Shown here in pieces: positions 1 to 9,444 of a stretch of DNA of 64,000 nucleotides. The stretch covers positions 2,350,001 to 2,414,000 of the forward strand of contig NZ_AP024355.1 in NCBI RefSeq assembly GCF_019704135.1. Reading direction: 5' to 3'. Below the pieces are notes generated by a model. It made no database searches and was not told the origin of the DNA. It saw only the letters and a list, made by a program, of their open reading frames with translations. This stretch comes from Desulfuromonas versatilis. Its GTDB lineage: Bacteria > Desulfobacterota > Desulfuromonadia > Desulfuromonadales > NIT-T3. The position numbers were made by a program, and so were the translations under genes. Each line of letters starts with the position of its first letter. The stretch's first letter is position 1.

Positions 1-747
1 ACCGTGGCGGAACTGGCCGGGCGCCTGCTCAACGAACCGGTGCGCATCGACATCGCCGGCAAGCAGGTCACCCATGAGAACATCGCCCAGCGCCTTCACG
101 TGACCGACGGACTCGAGCACAAAAAACAGCTTCTGCAGCACCTGGCCTCCGATAGTTCCCTGACCCGGGCCATCATCTTCTCGGCCACCAAGCGCGACGC
201 CGACACCCTGGCCCGCGACCTCTCCGCCCAGGGGCACCGGGCTGCCGCCCTGCATGGCGATATGAACCAGGGGGCCCGCAACCGCACCCTCCGCGACCTG
301 CGCCAAGGCAGGGTGCGCCTGCTGGTAGCCACCGACGTGGCCGCCCGCGGCCTCGATGTCAGCGGCATCAGCCACGTCATCAACTTCGACCTGCCGATGG
401 CCGCAGAGGATTACGTCCACCGGATCGGCCGCACCGGCCGCGCCGGGGCCACCGGAACGGCCATCTCCTTCGCCAGCGGCGATGACGTGGTGCGCCTCGA
501 ACGGATCGAGAAGTATATTGGCCAGCGCCTGCCCCAGGAGGTCATCCCCGGTCTAGAACCGACCCGCCCACTGTACAAGCCCCGCCAGGGTCGCCCCGGC
601 AAGGGCCGCAACTTCGGTGACAGGAAGCGCGAAGGCGGCTACAAAAAAGGGTTCAAGGGCAAGGGCCCCGAAAAAAGGGAGCGCAAGGGGCCGGTGGTCG
701 AGTATCGCAGCCGCAAGCCCGGGCGCAGCGCAGCTGCCGCCAGGTAG
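1..747 (+). CDS. DEAD-box ATP-dependent RNA helicase, C-terminal part (5' end outside window)
   Basis: This is the C-terminal RecA-like domain of an RNA helicase of the RhlE/DeaD class, which unwinds RNA duplexes in ribosome assembly or mRNA turnover. Visible motifs are [11 protein letters not shown] (motif IV region), [21 protein letters not shown] (motif V) and [10 protein letters not shown] (motif VI). The last 60 residues form a Gly/Lys/Arg-rich tail typical of RhlE-type RNA binding. The frame is open to base 1 and the DEAD motif is absent, so the gene starts upstream; the GTG at base 4 is internal. A strong terminator follows directly. The exact paralogue (RhlE versus other) cannot be decided from this half. 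Confidence 0.93.
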   Translation, partial: TVAELAGRLLNEPVRIDIAGKQVTHENIAQRLHVTDGLEHKKQLLQHLASDSSLTRAIIFSATKRDADTLARDLSAQGHRAAALHGDMNQGARNRTLRDLRQGRVRLLVATDVAARGLDVSGISHVINFDLPMAAEDYVHRIGRTGRAGATGTAISFASGDDVVRLERIEKYIGQRLPQEVIPGLEPTRPLYKPRQGRPGKGRNFGDRKREGGYKKGFKGKGPEKRERKGPVVEYRSRKPGRSAAAAR

Positions 748-759
748 CCCGCGGTTCTT

Positions 760-809
760 AAAAAAAAAACGGCCGAAACGCCCTCTGCGCGTTTCGGCCG
801 TTTTTTTTT
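760..809 (+). terminator. Intrinsic terminator after the helicase gene
   Basis: A perfect 12-bp stem CGGCCGAAACGC / GCGTTTCGGCCG with a 7-nt loop, flanked by an A-run on the left and a T-run on the right, so it could work in both directions. It lies just after the helicase stop codon. From here to base 1356 I see no convincing gene; the region should hold the promoter of the pqi operon. Confidence 0.93.
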
Positions 810-1356
810 GCAGGCAGCAAGGGCCGGGTCAAAGGGGTTCGTAGAATGAGGGTTGCAGAAACTGTAAAGACGGCACAAACCGTTCGTATTCCCGCTCTTC
901 CGCAGGGGAAAGGCCGCCGTTTTCCGGGGGCCTCTGGCTCATGCAAAAGGCCACGACCCGCTCGCCCAGCCTGGAAATAGCCGTTGAAAACCGACCTGTA
1001 TTCAAGGCCTCGGATTTTCCCGTCTGGCCAGTGTCCCGATTGTGTTTTGCGGTTGGTGGGCTATCTTTTTAATGGCGCCGGGAATATAAAACAGCGGCGG
1101 TTCGAAAGATCCTTTCCCGGTGCCCTCCTGCCAAACCCAGGATGAGAAGAACAGGCCGGAATCATCGGGGCCGCGCTTGCTGCCGGGGAAGGGAAAGAGG
1201 AAGCTTAAAATTCCTTATGGCATTGTTATTATTATTGCTTTTCCCAGTCAGGATGTTCGATATAATAAGCCGTATCCTACGGCTGCCAAGCTGGTTGGAG
1301 GCGGGAAAACCTCAAGAATTACTGCCAGCCCTTTGGGCGGGACGAATGAATCAAAC

Positions 1357-1959
1357 ATGCCCGAACTGATTGCCTGCCAGGATTGCGACCTTCTGCAGCG
1401 TGTGCCGGCCATTCCCCAAGGTACCCGTGCCAAATGTTCCCGCTGCGGGTCGGTGCTCTTTCGCCATAAGCGCAACAGCATCGAACGTACCCTGGCCTGG
1501 TCCCTGGCCGGGCTGGTGCTTTATGTCATGGCCAACTCGTTTCCATTTCTGGCCATGAAAAGGGGAGGGCTGATCCGCGAAACCACCCTGACCACCGGGG
1601 TCCTCGAATTTTACGCTCAGGGCAACTGGCTTCTGGCCACTGTTGTTACGCTGACCTGCCTGGTTTTTCCGCTGATACAGATTCTCGGACTGCTGTATGT
1701 TCTGGGCCCCCTGTTCATTAACTATCGTGTCAAATACCCGGCCCAAGTATTCCGCCTGGTACACCATATAGAAGAATGGGGGATGCTTGAGGTATTTATG
1801 CTCGGCATTCTGGTTTCGGTGGTAAAACTGGCCAAAATGGCCAGCATCATTCCCGGCCTATCTTTATATTCCTTCGGCATCCTGGTTTTCGTGTTGGCCG
1901 CGGCCGGCAATTGCCTGGACTCCCATGTTGTCTGGAAAAAACTGGAGCAAACCCCATGA
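1357..1959 (+). CDS. pqiA: PqiA-like inner-membrane protein, first half (PqiA domain)
   Basis: A 200-residue membrane protein equivalent to one PqiA domain. The N-terminus carries a zinc-ribbon-like CxxC...CxxC pair (CQDC, CSRC), followed by hydrophobic segments at about residues 45-65, 90-120 and 140-185. PqiA works with the Mce protein PqiB and lipoprotein PqiC in lipid transport between inner and outer membrane. In E. coli PqiA is one two-domain protein; here the halves are separate genes. The start at MPELIACQDC was chosen because the family begins just before the first CxxC; the frame stays open 79 codons upstream but that extension looks non-coding. The stop overlaps the next start (ATGA). 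Confidence 0.85.
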   Translation: MPELIACQDCDLLQRVPAIPQGTRAKCSRCGSVLFRHKRNSIERTLAWSLAGLVLYVMANSFPFLAMKRGGLIRETTLTTGVLEFYAQGNWLLATVVTLTCLVFPLIQILGLLYVLGPLFINYRVKYPAQVFRLVHHIEEWGMLEVFMLGILVSVVKLAKMASIIPGLSLYSFGILVFVLAAAGNCLDSHVVWKKLEQTP

Positions 1960-2594
1960 CCCTCAACAGGGTTAGCGCAAAAACAGCAGGCTTGGTCAGC
2001 TGTCACAGCTGTTGCCTGGTCAGTGTGTCCAAACCAGCAGGGGTAGGGGTCTGTCCCCGCTGCGGCAGCGGTCTCCACCGTCGAAAGCCCAACAGCCTGG
2101 CCCGGACCTGGGCCCTGGTGCTGGCCGCCTTGGTTTTTTATCTGCCGGCCAACCTGCTGCCCATGACATATACCACGTCCCTCGGTCGAACCCAGGCAGA
2201 CACCATCATGAGCGGGGTGATTTACTTCGTTCAAACGGGCAGTTGGCCCATTGCTCTGGTTATTTTCGTAGCCAGCGTGTTCGTGCCGCTCATCAAGCTG
2301 CTCATTCTCACCCTGCTGCTTATTTCGGTCCACCTGAAATCCCGCTGGAGACCCCGCGACCGGACCCGCCTCTATCGATTCACGCAAATGGTCGGCCGGT
2401 GGTCCATGGTCGATATATACGTGGTCACCATCCTTGTCGCCCTGGTCAAGCTTGGCGCTTTGGCCAACATCGACGCCGGACCGGCCGCCGTTTATTTTGC
2501 CGCGGTGGTGATCATCACTATTTTCGCCGCTGAAAGTTTTGATCCCAGGTTGATCTGGGATGCTATGGAGGGACAGCATGCCAGAAAACCATGA
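1956..2594 (+). CDS. pqiA: PqiA-like inner-membrane protein, second half (PqiA domain)
   Basis: A second PqiA-domain protein of 212 residues with its own zinc-ribbon-like CHSC...CPRC pair and about four hydrophobic segments. It is homologous to the preceding gene (shared CxxC, 'H/RRKPNSLARTWAL', 'ANxLPM' and 'VDIYVVTILVALVKL' type segments). Together the two replace the fused PqiA. The start overlaps the upstream stop as ATGA, and the end overlaps the Mce gene by 17 bases, so the four pqi genes are translationally coupled. An alternative in-frame start 15 codons upstream would overlap the previous gene further and is less likely. Confidence 0.87.
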   Translation: MTLNRVSAKTAGLVSCHSCCLVSVSKPAGVGVCPRCGSGLHRRKPNSLARTWALVLAALVFYLPANLLPMTYTTSLGRTQADTIMSGVIYFVQTGSWPIALVIFVASVFVPLIKLLILTLLLISVHLKSRWRPRDRTRLYRFTQMVGRWSMVDIYVVTILVALVKLGALANIDAGPAAVYFAAVVIITIFAAESFDPRLIWDAMEGQHARKP

Positions 2595-4182
2595 CCTTAC
2601 GCCCGTAGAAGAGCGGCTCCCCGAAGCCGAGGTCGAACGCAGAAAAGGGATCTCTCTAATCTGGATCGTGCCTCTGGTCGCTTTGGCTATCGGCGGATGG
2701 CTGGCCTACAAAGCCCTCAGCGAAAAGGGCCCTACGATATTTATCACCTTCAACTCGGCCGAAGGGCTTGAGGCGGGTAAGACCAAGATCCGTTATAAGG
2801 ATGTCGAAGTCGGCCAGGTTGAGGAGATACGCCTGAGCCAAGATTTGACCCATGTGGTGGTAACCGCCAGCATGGTCAAGGAGGCTGAAGATTACCTGAC
2901 CGAAAATGCGCACTTCTGGGTGGTCCGCGCCAGGGTGGCAGCTGGTGAGGTTTCCGGCCTGGGGACGCTTTTCTCCGGAGCTTATATTGGAATCGACCCT
3001 GGAAAAAAGGGGAAGCCTACCAGGGATTTTACCGGCCTGGAGGTACCTCCCGTGGTCACTACCGAGGTTCCCGGCAAGCATTTCAACCTTATCGGGCAAA
3101 GCCTCGGCTCCCTGGATGTCGGCTCTCCGGTATATTTCCGCCAGATCAAGGTGGGGCAAATAGTCCGTTATCAGCTGCGCGATGACAACAGGCTCGACCT
3201 GCAGATCTTCATCCAGTCCCCGCATGCGGATCGCGTCAGGAAGAATTCGGTTTTTTGGAACTCCAGCGGTATAGATATCTCCCTCGATCCCAGTGGCCTG
3301 GAGATCAATACCGAATCGATGGTCTCCATCCTCCTGGGTGGAATCGCCTTTGACCTGCCGCCCGGAGCGCCACCCGGGCCCCCCGCTGCGGAAAATGTCA
3401 CTTTTGACCTGTATCCCAGCCGCCAGAAAACCACGGAAAAGACCTTTACAAAGAAAAATTATTACCTGCTCCTTTTCGAGAATAGCGTCAGGGGATTGGT
3501 GCCTGGAGCTCCGGTGGAATTCCGCGGTATCAAAGTCGGCGAGGTGGTCGATATAAATATTGAATTTGACCCTGAAAAAATGAAATTCAGGATTCCCGTG
3601 CTGATTTATTTCGAACCGGAGCGAATTAAAATCAAGGGTGGCGCCTTTCCCGCAGGGTGGGGGGCGGAAGAATTGCTGGAGAAGGGTTTCCGCGCGCGAC
3701 TCCAAAGCGGCAGCCTGATCACAGGACGGCTTTTTGTCGATCTCGATATCGACCCCATGGCAAAACCGGCCAAGCTGGCTGAGGTAGATGGATACCCAGT
3801 TTTGCCGACGGTATCGGGCACCATCGAGGAATTTACCGAAACCATGAAACGAATATCGGAAAAAATCGAGAAATTCCCTCTGGAAAAAATCGGCAGCAAC
3901 CTCCAGGAGACATTGAAAACCCTCGACCAAACCCTGCAGGAGATGCAGGGCCTCGGGCGCAACCTCAATACCGAGGTTACCCCCCAGATCAACAACACCC
4001 TGGTCAACCTGCAAAAAACCCTGGACGATCTGCAAAACAGCCTGGGTACGGATTCGGCGCTGAACTACAATGCCAACAAAGCCATGGACGAGTTCACCAC
4101 GACCATGCGCTCGCTGCGCACGCTTACCGAGTCCCTGGAGCGCAATCCCCAATCCATCATCTTCGGCAAGGAAAACGAGTAA
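2578..4182 (+). CDS. pqiB: PqiB-like Mce (MlaD-type) domain protein
   Basis: A 534-residue periplasmic lipid-channel protein anchored by one N-terminal membrane helix (about residues 23-45, LIWIVPLVALAIGGWLAYKA). Three Mce/MlaD domains can be recognised by repeated beginnings such as FNSAEGLEAGKTKIRYKDVEVG, GSLDVGSPVYFRQIKVGQI and VRGLVPGAPVEFRGIKVGEV, matching the three-domain PqiB architecture. The C-terminal 120 residues are helical/coiled (repeated Gln, Leu, Thr), the part that forms the needle in PqiB. A strong RBS (GGAGGG, 5 bases before ATG) fixes the start. It lies between the PqiA halves and PqiC. Confidence 0.93.
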   Translation: MPENHDLTPVEERLPEAEVERRKGISLIWIVPLVALAIGGWLAYKALSEKGPTIFITFNSAEGLEAGKTKIRYKDVEVGQVEEIRLSQDLTHVVVTASMVKEAEDYLTENAHFWVVRARVAAGEVSGLGTLFSGAYIGIDPGKKGKPTRDFTGLEVPPVVTTEVPGKHFNLIGQSLGSLDVGSPVYFRQIKVGQIVRYQLRDDNRLDLQIFIQSPHADRVRKNSVFWNSSGIDISLDPSGLEINTESMVSILLGGIAFDLPPGAPPGPPAAENVTFDLYPSRQKTTEKTFTKKNYYLLLFENSVRGLVPGAPVEFRGIKVGEVVDINIEFDPEKMKFRIPVLIYFEPERIKIKGGAFPAGWGAEELLEKGFRARLQSGSLITGRLFVDLDIDPMAKPAKLAEVDGYPVLPTVSGTIEEFTETMKRISEKIEKFPLEKIGSNLQETLKTLDQTLQEMQGLGRNLNTEVTPQINNTLVNLQKTLDDLQNSLGTDSALNYNANKAMDEFTTTMRSLRTLTESLERNPQSIIFGKENE

Positions 4183-4184
4183 CC

Positions 4185-4796
4185 ATGCGAAATAAAGGGT
4201 ATACATTCGCCATCTGCCGATCCCTGGCAGTGCTGACGCTCTGTTTTACCGGTTGTGCCTCCAAGTCTCCCGGCCTGCATTATTACAGCCTGGCACCCCT
4301 GATTGAGGTGGCAGCGGAGTCGAAGGGGGATGGGCTCAGCGTCGAAGTCGGACCGATCAAACTGCCCCAGGCGCTTAACCGCGAGCAGATTGTCACCCGG
4401 TCCAACGCCAACCTGGTCATTGTCAACACCTCGCACCGCTGGGCCGCTCCGTTGGAGAAGGACCTGGCAGCGGTCATGATCCAGAACCTGGCTGGCGCCC
4501 TGGGCACGGCCCGGGTAGCCGGGTTCGGTCAGACCCCGCTGGGTTCGGCTGATTACCGGGTGTTGCTCGATTTTCAGCAGTTCGGCGGTATCCTCGGCGA
4601 TTCGGCAATTCTCAGGAGCACCTGGACCATTATCGCCCCCGGGAAAAAGCAGGTCCTGGCGGTTCGCCAAAGCAATCTAACCGAATCGTTGACAGGAGAC
4701 GAGGTTGAAGCGCTGGTGGCTGGGTTGAGCCGGTTGTTGGAAAACCTCAGCAGAGAAATAGCCCTGGAAATTTCGCGATTGGCCGGGGAAAGCTGA
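4185..4796 (+). CDS. pqiC: PqiC-like outer-membrane lipoprotein (ABC-type/DUF330 family)
   Basis: A 203-residue lipoprotein with a signal peptide and lipobox ending at Cys24 (FTGC). The body has the PqiC/YmbA pattern: LHYYSLAPL near the N-terminus, VEVGPIKLPQALNREQIVTR, then HRWAAPLEKDLAAVMIQNLA. PqiC is thought to dock the PqiB needle to the outer membrane. It starts two bases after the pqiB stop, so it is in the same operon. No odd features. Confidence 0.9.
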   Translation: MRNKGYTFAICRSLAVLTLCFTGCASKSPGLHYYSLAPLIEVAAESKGDGLSVEVGPIKLPQALNREQIVTRSNANLVIVNTSHRWAAPLEKDLAAVMIQNLAGALGTARVAGFGQTPLGSADYRVLLDFQQFGGILGDSAILRSTWTIIAPGKKQVLAVRQSNLTESLTGDEVEALVAGLSRLLENLSREIALEISRLAGES

Positions 4797-4854
4797 TCGG
4801 GCTCAAGCCATTCCCTGAAATACCGGGGGTCTTGCCGCAACCAGGATAAAAGGA

Positions 4855-5445
4855 ATGAACCCCAAGCTGCTTGGCAGAAAATACGATAGAATTGCGCGTT
4901 GGTGGCATGAGAACCACGACAATTCGTCTTATGGTTTGGCGCAGGTCGAAAGGGCACTGAATTTTTCCGTCAAGCGGGAAACAGCGCTTGATGTCGGCTG
5001 CGGCGCCGGTGGCAGGGTGGTGCGAATGTTGCAAAATCACGGGTTTAATATCACCGGCATCGATGTCTCGCAGGAGATGATCCGCCTCGCCCGGGAGCAA
5101 CACCCAAGCATGACCTTTCTGCATCAGGACATCTGCACCTGGGAGACCGACCGGCATTTCGATCTCATCGTCGCCTGGGACAGCATCTTTCACTTGCCGC
5201 TTGAAATGCAACACCCCGTGGTGGCGAAACTCTGCAGATTACTGAGCGAAGGCGGGGTCCTCATTTACAGCTTCGGCGACGCGGAGGGCGAGCATGAGGA
5301 TTGCTGGCAGGGCGACCGGTTCCATTACAGTTCCATCGGCATCAACGGCAACCTGCGTGTGTTGATGGAAAACGGAATAACCTGCAGACATTTGGAACTC
5401 GACCAATGGCCGCAGAAACATGCCTTTCTGATCGGTGTCAAATGA
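4855..5445 (+). CDS. Class I SAM-dependent methyltransferase
   Basis: A 196-residue Rossmann-fold methyltransferase. Motif I is LDVGCGAGGRVVRML (about residues 44-58), followed by the acidic loop GIDVSQEMIRLA and the DLIVAWDSIFHLP segment that corresponds to motif IV. Substrate unknown. It has an RBS-like AAAGGA directly before the ATG and sits 58 bases after pqiC, so it may be cotranscribed with the pqi operon, but no functional link is evident. Confidence 0.88.
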   Translation: MNPKLLGRKYDRIARWWHENHDNSSYGLAQVERALNFSVKRETALDVGCGAGGRVVRMLQNHGFNITGIDVSQEMIRLAREQHPSMTFLHQDICTWETDRHFDLIVAWDSIFHLPLEMQHPVVAKLCRLLSEGGVLIYSFGDAEGEHEDCWQGDRFHYSSIGINGNLRVLMENGITCRHLELDQWPQKHAFLIGVK

Positions 5446-5618
5446 CCCGCGTCAGCACATAATTTTTTAGTTTACATAATATATCTTATCCGACGTTACT
5501 GGTAAATAATGCCGCCGGGAAGATGTCAGGACAATTGGGGCCCGAGCCACCCGCCCCCCTCCGTGGACCGGCCGCCGATCTCCCGCCCGCGGAAAAAGGT
5601 CCATACCGTGAACTGGAC

Positions 5619-5671
5619 CGTGGCCAAAAAAGCGATTACAGGGCAAATTTGAAAGCCGCTTTTTTGGGCAC
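5619..5671. terminator. Possible bidirectional terminator hairpin
   Basis: GTGGCCAAAAAAGCG pairs with CGCTTTTTTGGGCAC (one bulged base) around an 18-base loop, in the interval between the converging methyltransferase and outer-membrane genes. The A/T-rich core and the location suggest a shared terminator, but there is no clean T-run after the stem. The rest of the 5446-5686 interval shows nothing else. Confidence 0.35.
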
Positions 5672-5686
5672 AGTCCTCCAGGTTGT

Positions 5687-7282
5687 TCAGCGGGCCAGAA
5701 CCGGGGTGGCAAACCGGTAGAGCAAACCGACATCGAGAATGGTGGCGTCGAGGTCTCCGGACAGGGCCATGACCCGGCCGACCTGGGCGACCAGCCCCAA
5801 ATTATCACCCAGGTCCCGGCTGAGACCGAGCATCGGTTGAACAATGGCCCCATCGCCGACATCGATCCCCCCGCCACCGGCCGCCCCGGCGAGAATCTCT
5901 CCGTGGAGGCGCAACCCCAATATCGAAGATGGCTCGCTCTGCAGGCCCAGGCCGACCAGCCCGACGGCATATCCGCCGGCATCGCCGTCATAGCCACCGG
6001 CCGCCTGGCCGCTCAGATACAGGTACCGGGCAAGCATGAGATCGGCCTTGACGCCGACCAGGTGAACATCGTCGGAATCATCCACCCCCGATTTGCGCTG
6101 CGGGGACAGGTAGCTCTGATGCGAGGCTCGCACCTGCCAGCCGACAAGTTCGAGGGAATCGGTCTCCTCGCCGCGCCGCACCCCTCCGCCGGGAACCGCC
6201 GAATCAAGGTTGTAGGAAACCTTGAGCGCCACCGTGGCCGCGTCGAAGTCGCCATCCAGGGCCGAAAAATAGCCCCCCTCCAAACCGGCGGCGAACGAGG
6301 GGGTGAAACGCCAGCCCAGGCTCAGGCCGGCACGGCCGACAGCGCCACCACCGGTATCGACAGCGCCACCGCCGGCGCCGCCCACAGCCAGGCTCAGGGC
6401 AGCTTCGGGCCCCCTCTCCTCTTCTAATGAGAACCTGTGCCCGGCGCCGAACAGCACCTCCGCGTAACCGTCCGCGGAGCCTCCCAGGGCACCGCCAAAC
6501 TCGGCCAGCAGGTATCCGTGGCGCGAAATGTATCGGCGATACTCGAACCCGACCAGATCGATGCGATCGTCCAGCTTGCGCCCTGAGGTCGTACGCGAGC
6601 TTCCGGAGGGGAAATAGCTCCGGCCGGTAAGCACCAGGCTCTCTTCGGCGAAGCCAAACGGCTTGGCGGATCCGCCAAGCCCCAAATCCCCGGCGGAGAC
6701 AACCCGGCCGCGTTGGCGGGTCGCCCCGTGCAGGGTCGCAAAAGGAAAATCGAGGGAGACCGCCACCTGGTCGCTGTCGATCTCGCCGTTGGGGAACTTG
6801 ACCCTGCTGTAATCGAGGCCGAGGCGAAGCTTTTCCAGGTCCAGTCCCAGCCCGACGTGGGGGCGCAGCATCAGCCCTCCCCCTTGGGGAGCCGCTCCCC
6901 CTCCCCCGCCGCCGACGAACAGGCCAACATCCGCCTGCAGCGGCCCGATCAGGTCTAACCGATACCCGCCCTCGAGGCCGCCGGTAAAGAAACCGCCGCG
7001 TTCGCCATCCACGGCGCCGTACCCGCCGATGCCTCCGTACAGACCATGGTAAATGTCGAAAAGATAGGCGAAGCCGAGCAGTCCCATGTTTTCCCCGGCC
7101 TTGGGCATGTCCAGTTGTTCGTAGCTGAAATGGATGCGACCGGTGCGCGCAACCAGTGCTGCGGACTCTCTCTGCGCAGACGATTGGGGTGCGTCGGGGA
7201 GAGTCCCTGGATTATCGGCCAGGCAGGGTGGGGAACTGAACAGCAGGATCAGGAAAAACAGCAGGCGGGAGATCTTCTTCAT
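5687..7282 (-). CDS. Secreted, probably outer-membrane beta-barrel protein built of three similar segments
   Basis: A 531-residue protein with a clear signal peptide (MKKISRLLFFLILLFSSPPCLA). The mature part is rich in Gly and aromatic residues with alternating hydrophobic strands, and falls into three related segments of roughly 150 residues. Each ends in a pattern like 'GDxDAxxxxVxLxY' (for example LSGDLDATILDVGLLYRF at the C-terminus and LDGDFDAATVALKVSYNL in the middle), preceded by a Gly-rich stretch with a VDTGGG/IDVGDG motif. The final residues do not end in a canonical terminal Phe. I do not recognise a named family. It follows the tRNA-Pro gene and its terminator, so it should have its own promoter. 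Confidence 0.7.
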   Translation of the reverse strand: MKKISRLLFFLILLFSSPPCLADNPGTLPDAPQSSAQRESAALVARTGRIHFSYEQLDMPKAGENMGLLGFAYLFDIYHGLYGGIGGYGAVDGERGGFFTGGLEGGYRLDLIGPLQADVGLFVGGGGGGAAPQGGGLMLRPHVGLGLDLEKLRLGLDYSRVKFPNGEIDSDQVAVSLDFPFATLHGATRQRGRVVSAGDLGLGGSAKPFGFAEESLVLTGRSYFPSGSSRTTSGRKLDDRIDLVGFEYRRYISRHGYLLAEFGGALGGSADGYAEVLFGAGHRFSLEEERGPEAALSLAVGGAGGGAVDTGGGAVGRAGLSLGWRFTPSFAAGLEGGYFSALDGDFDAATVALKVSYNLDSAVPGGGVRRGEETDSLELVGWQVRASHQSYLSPQRKSGVDDSDDVHLVGVKADLMLARYLYLSGQAAGGYDGDAGGYAVGLVGLGLQSEPSSILGLRLHGEILAGAAGGGGIDVGDGAIVQPMLGLSRDLGDNLGLVAQVGRVMALSGDLDATILDVGLLYRFATPVLAR

Positions 7283-7317
7283 ACCGTCGGGCCTCCTCGG
7301 CTTGAGGTACGTTAAAC

Positions 7318-7349
7318 AAAAAAAAAGGGAGTGAATTTAATCACTCCCT
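7318..7349 (-). terminator. Terminator of the tRNA-Pro gene
   Basis: A perfect 8-bp hairpin GGGAGTGA / TCACTCCC with loop ATTTAA. On the minus strand it is followed by a run of nine T, giving a textbook intrinsic terminator nine bases beyond the tRNA 3' end. Confidence 0.92.
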
Positions 7350-7357
7350 TTCTCTCG

Positions 7358-7435
<78 letters not shown>

Positions 7436-7451
7436 TCAACAACGAGTCGGG

Positions 7452-7480
7452 ATTATGGTTTATCTGCCCTTAAAAGTCAA
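7452..7480 (-). promoter_or_regulatory. Sigma-70-type promoter of tRNA-Pro
   Basis: On the minus strand TTGACT is followed after exactly 17 bases by CATAAT, about 16 bases upstream of the mature tRNA 5' end. Both boxes are one mismatch from consensus. Confidence 0.7.
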
Positions 7481-7565
7481 GGGAAAATATCCGAAAAAAA
7501 TTCCCCGTCAAACCGCTAAAACCCTTGTAACTACAGGTGCTTATTTTTTTATATTATTCAGACCG

Positions 7566-8873
7566 TTAGATCTTCCTGCGATCGGTCACCCGGTTGGCCT
7601 TCCCTTCGTGGCGGGGGATGGAGGACGGCTCGACCAGCTTGACCTTGGCGCTGACCCCCAGGGCCGAAGCGAGTTTCTTTTCCACGGTATCGACGAAGGC
7701 CCGCTGCATTTTCATCTCGTCGAAAAAGATCTTTTCGTTGACTTCTACCTGGACCTCGAGAGTATCCATGCTGCCGACCCTATCGACGATCAACTGGTAA
7801 TGAGGCTCGCACCCCTCAACCTGGAACAGCACCTCTTCGATCTGGGTCGGGAAGACGTTGACCCCCTTGATGATCAACATATCGTCGGAGCGACCCATGG
7901 TCTTTTCCATGCGCACGTGGGTGCGCCCGCAACGGCAGGGCTGGTAATGCAGGCGGGTGATGTCCCTGGTCCGGTAGCGGATCATGGGGAAGGCCTGCTT
8001 GCTGATGGTGGTCAGCACCAACTCCCCCACGGCCCCCTCGGGCAACACCTCGCCGGTATCCGGGTCGATGATCTCGGGGATGAAATGGTCTTCGAAGATG
8101 TGCATGCCGCAGCGGTAGCTGCATTCGCCCGCCACCCCCGGCCCCATGACCTCGGAAAGGCCGTAGTTGTCCGTGGCCACCACGCCCAGTCGGGTTTCGA
8201 TCTCGCGGCGCATCTCCTCGCTCCAGGGTTCGGCGCCGAACAGGCCGAATCTCAGGGCAAGGGATTTGGGATCGATCCCTTTCTTCTCCATGAAGTCGAC
8301 CAGGGTCAGAGCGTAGGACGGGGTGCAGACCAGGGCGGTGGACTTGTAGTCCTGCATGATCATGATCTGCTTCTGGGTGTTCCCCCCGGAAATGGGGATG
8401 ACCGAAGCGCCGATCCGCTCGGCCCCGTAGTGCAGACCGAAGGCGCCGGTGAACAGCCCGTAGCCGAAGGCGATATGCACGATGTCGTCGGCGGTGACCC
8501 CGGCCGCCGTCATGAACCGCGCGACCAGTTCGGTCCAGGTCTGCAGATCCTGCCGCGAATACCCGACCACGGTGGGCTTGCCGGTGGTTCCCGAGGAGGA
8601 ATGGATGCGCACGACCTCGCGCATCGGCACGGCGAACATCCCGTAGGGGTAGTTCAGCCTGAGATCCTCCTTGGTAGTGAAGGGCAGACGGCGCAGATCG
8701 CTCAAAGTACGGACATCCTCGGGAGCCACGCACGCCAGCTTGAACTTCCCCTGGTAGCAGGGCACCCGGTGATAGACCTGCTCGAGGGTGGTTTTCAACC
8801 TCTCGAGCTGCAGGCGCTCCAGGTCCTCACGGGCCATGCATTCGTTTTTCGGATCCCAGATGAGCTGTTTCAA
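7566..8873 (-). CDS. paaK: Phenylacetate-CoA ligase (PaaK family)
   Basis: A 435-residue AMP-forming aryl-CoA ligase that activates phenylacetate or a related aryl acid with ATP and CoA. The ATP loop [10 protein letters not shown] is at about residues 94-103; [10 protein letters not shown] and [11 protein letters not shown] mark the adenylate-forming core, and the CRCGRTH and [18 protein letters not shown] segments are typical of PaaK. The length is normal for the family. It lies downstream of an ACT protein and a second PaaK on the same strand, with iorBA further upstream. The pairing implies breakdown of aromatic amino acids through aryl-pyruvates and aryl-acetyl-CoA, or use of aryl-acetates in the reverse direction. 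Substrate specificity of each copy is not readable. Confidence 0.95.
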   Translation of the reverse strand: MKQLIWDPKNECMAREDLERLQLERLKTTLEQVYHRVPCYQGKFKLACVAPEDVRTLSDLRRLPFTTKEDLRLNYPYGMFAVPMREVVRIHSSSGTTGKPTVVGYSRQDLQTWTELVARFMTAAGVTADDIVHIAFGYGLFTGAFGLHYGAERIGASVIPISGGNTQKQIMIMQDYKSTALVCTPSYALTLVDFMEKKGIDPKSLALRFGLFGAEPWSEEMRREIETRLGVVATDNYGLSEVMGPGVAGECSYRCGMHIFEDHFIPEIIDPDTGEVLPEGAVGELVLTTISKQAFPMIRYRTRDITRLHYQPCRCGRTHVRMEKTMGRSDDMLIIKGVNVFPTQIEEVLFQVEGCEPHYQLIVDRVGSMDTLEVQVEVNEKIFFDEMKMQRAFVDTVEKKLASALGVSAKVKLVEPSSIPRHEGKANRVTDRRKI

Positions 8874-8982
8874 CGCCGAAATTCCTTCAAGTCAATTCTA
8901 GAAAAACCCAATAACATATGAATAAAAAACCGTATTTCCAAAAAAACAATCCCAAGAAAGCAAAAGCCCTGCCCGAGGCGAG

Positions 8983-9414
8983 CTACATGCTGTAGACCTG
9001 GTCGCCCTTGAGTACCTTGATGCCGTTTTCGGTCAGCACCCGGATGGCGTTTTCGGTGTTGTCGAAGCGGAAGATGATCACCGCGTTCTCTCCACAGCGC
9101 TCGACGAAGGCATACATGTACTCGACGTTGACCTGTGAGCGGTCGAGTACCTGCAGGATGCCGGCGAGGCCGAGGGGCCGGTCGGGAACCTCGACGGCGA
9201 TGACTTCGGTCTTGTTGACGGTGAAACCGCGCTCTTTGAGTGTCGACTTGGCGAGGTCGGTCTTGTCCACGATCAGCCGCAGAATGCCGAAATCGGAGGT
9301 GTCGGCCAGGGACAGAGCCCGGATGTTGACCCCGGCTTCGCCAAGAACCTGGGTGACCTCGGCGAGGCGACCGGATTTATTTTCGATGAAAATGGAAATC
9401 TGCTCGACTTTCAT
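8983..9414 (-). CDS. ACT-domain protein (two ACT domains)
   Basis: A 143-residue protein made of two ACT modules: residues about 4-70 ([20 protein letters not shown]) and 72-140 ([20 protein letters not shown]). ACT pairs bind amino acids and act as sensors. Stand-alone versions of this kind commonly sit beside PaaK and IorAB genes in anaerobes, where an aromatic amino acid is a plausible ligand, though that is inference. It lies between two paaK genes; an RBS-like AAAGGGGGAATC precedes its ATG. Confidence 0.88.
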   Translation of the reverse strand: MKVEQISIFIENKSGRLAEVTQVLGEAGVNIRALSLADTSDFGILRLIVDKTDLAKSTLKERGFTVNKTEVIAVEVPDRPLGLAGILQVLDRSQVNVEYMYAFVERCGENAVIIFRFDNTENAIRVLTENGIKVLKGDQVYSM

Positions 9415-9444
9415 GATTCCCCCTTTGGGCTGTTTTTTCCGGAC

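Noticed and set aside
1120-1356. Extended N-terminus of the first PqiA half
   Set aside because: Seventy-nine extra residues have no family match and precede the conserved zinc ribbon; the internal Met fits the family start.
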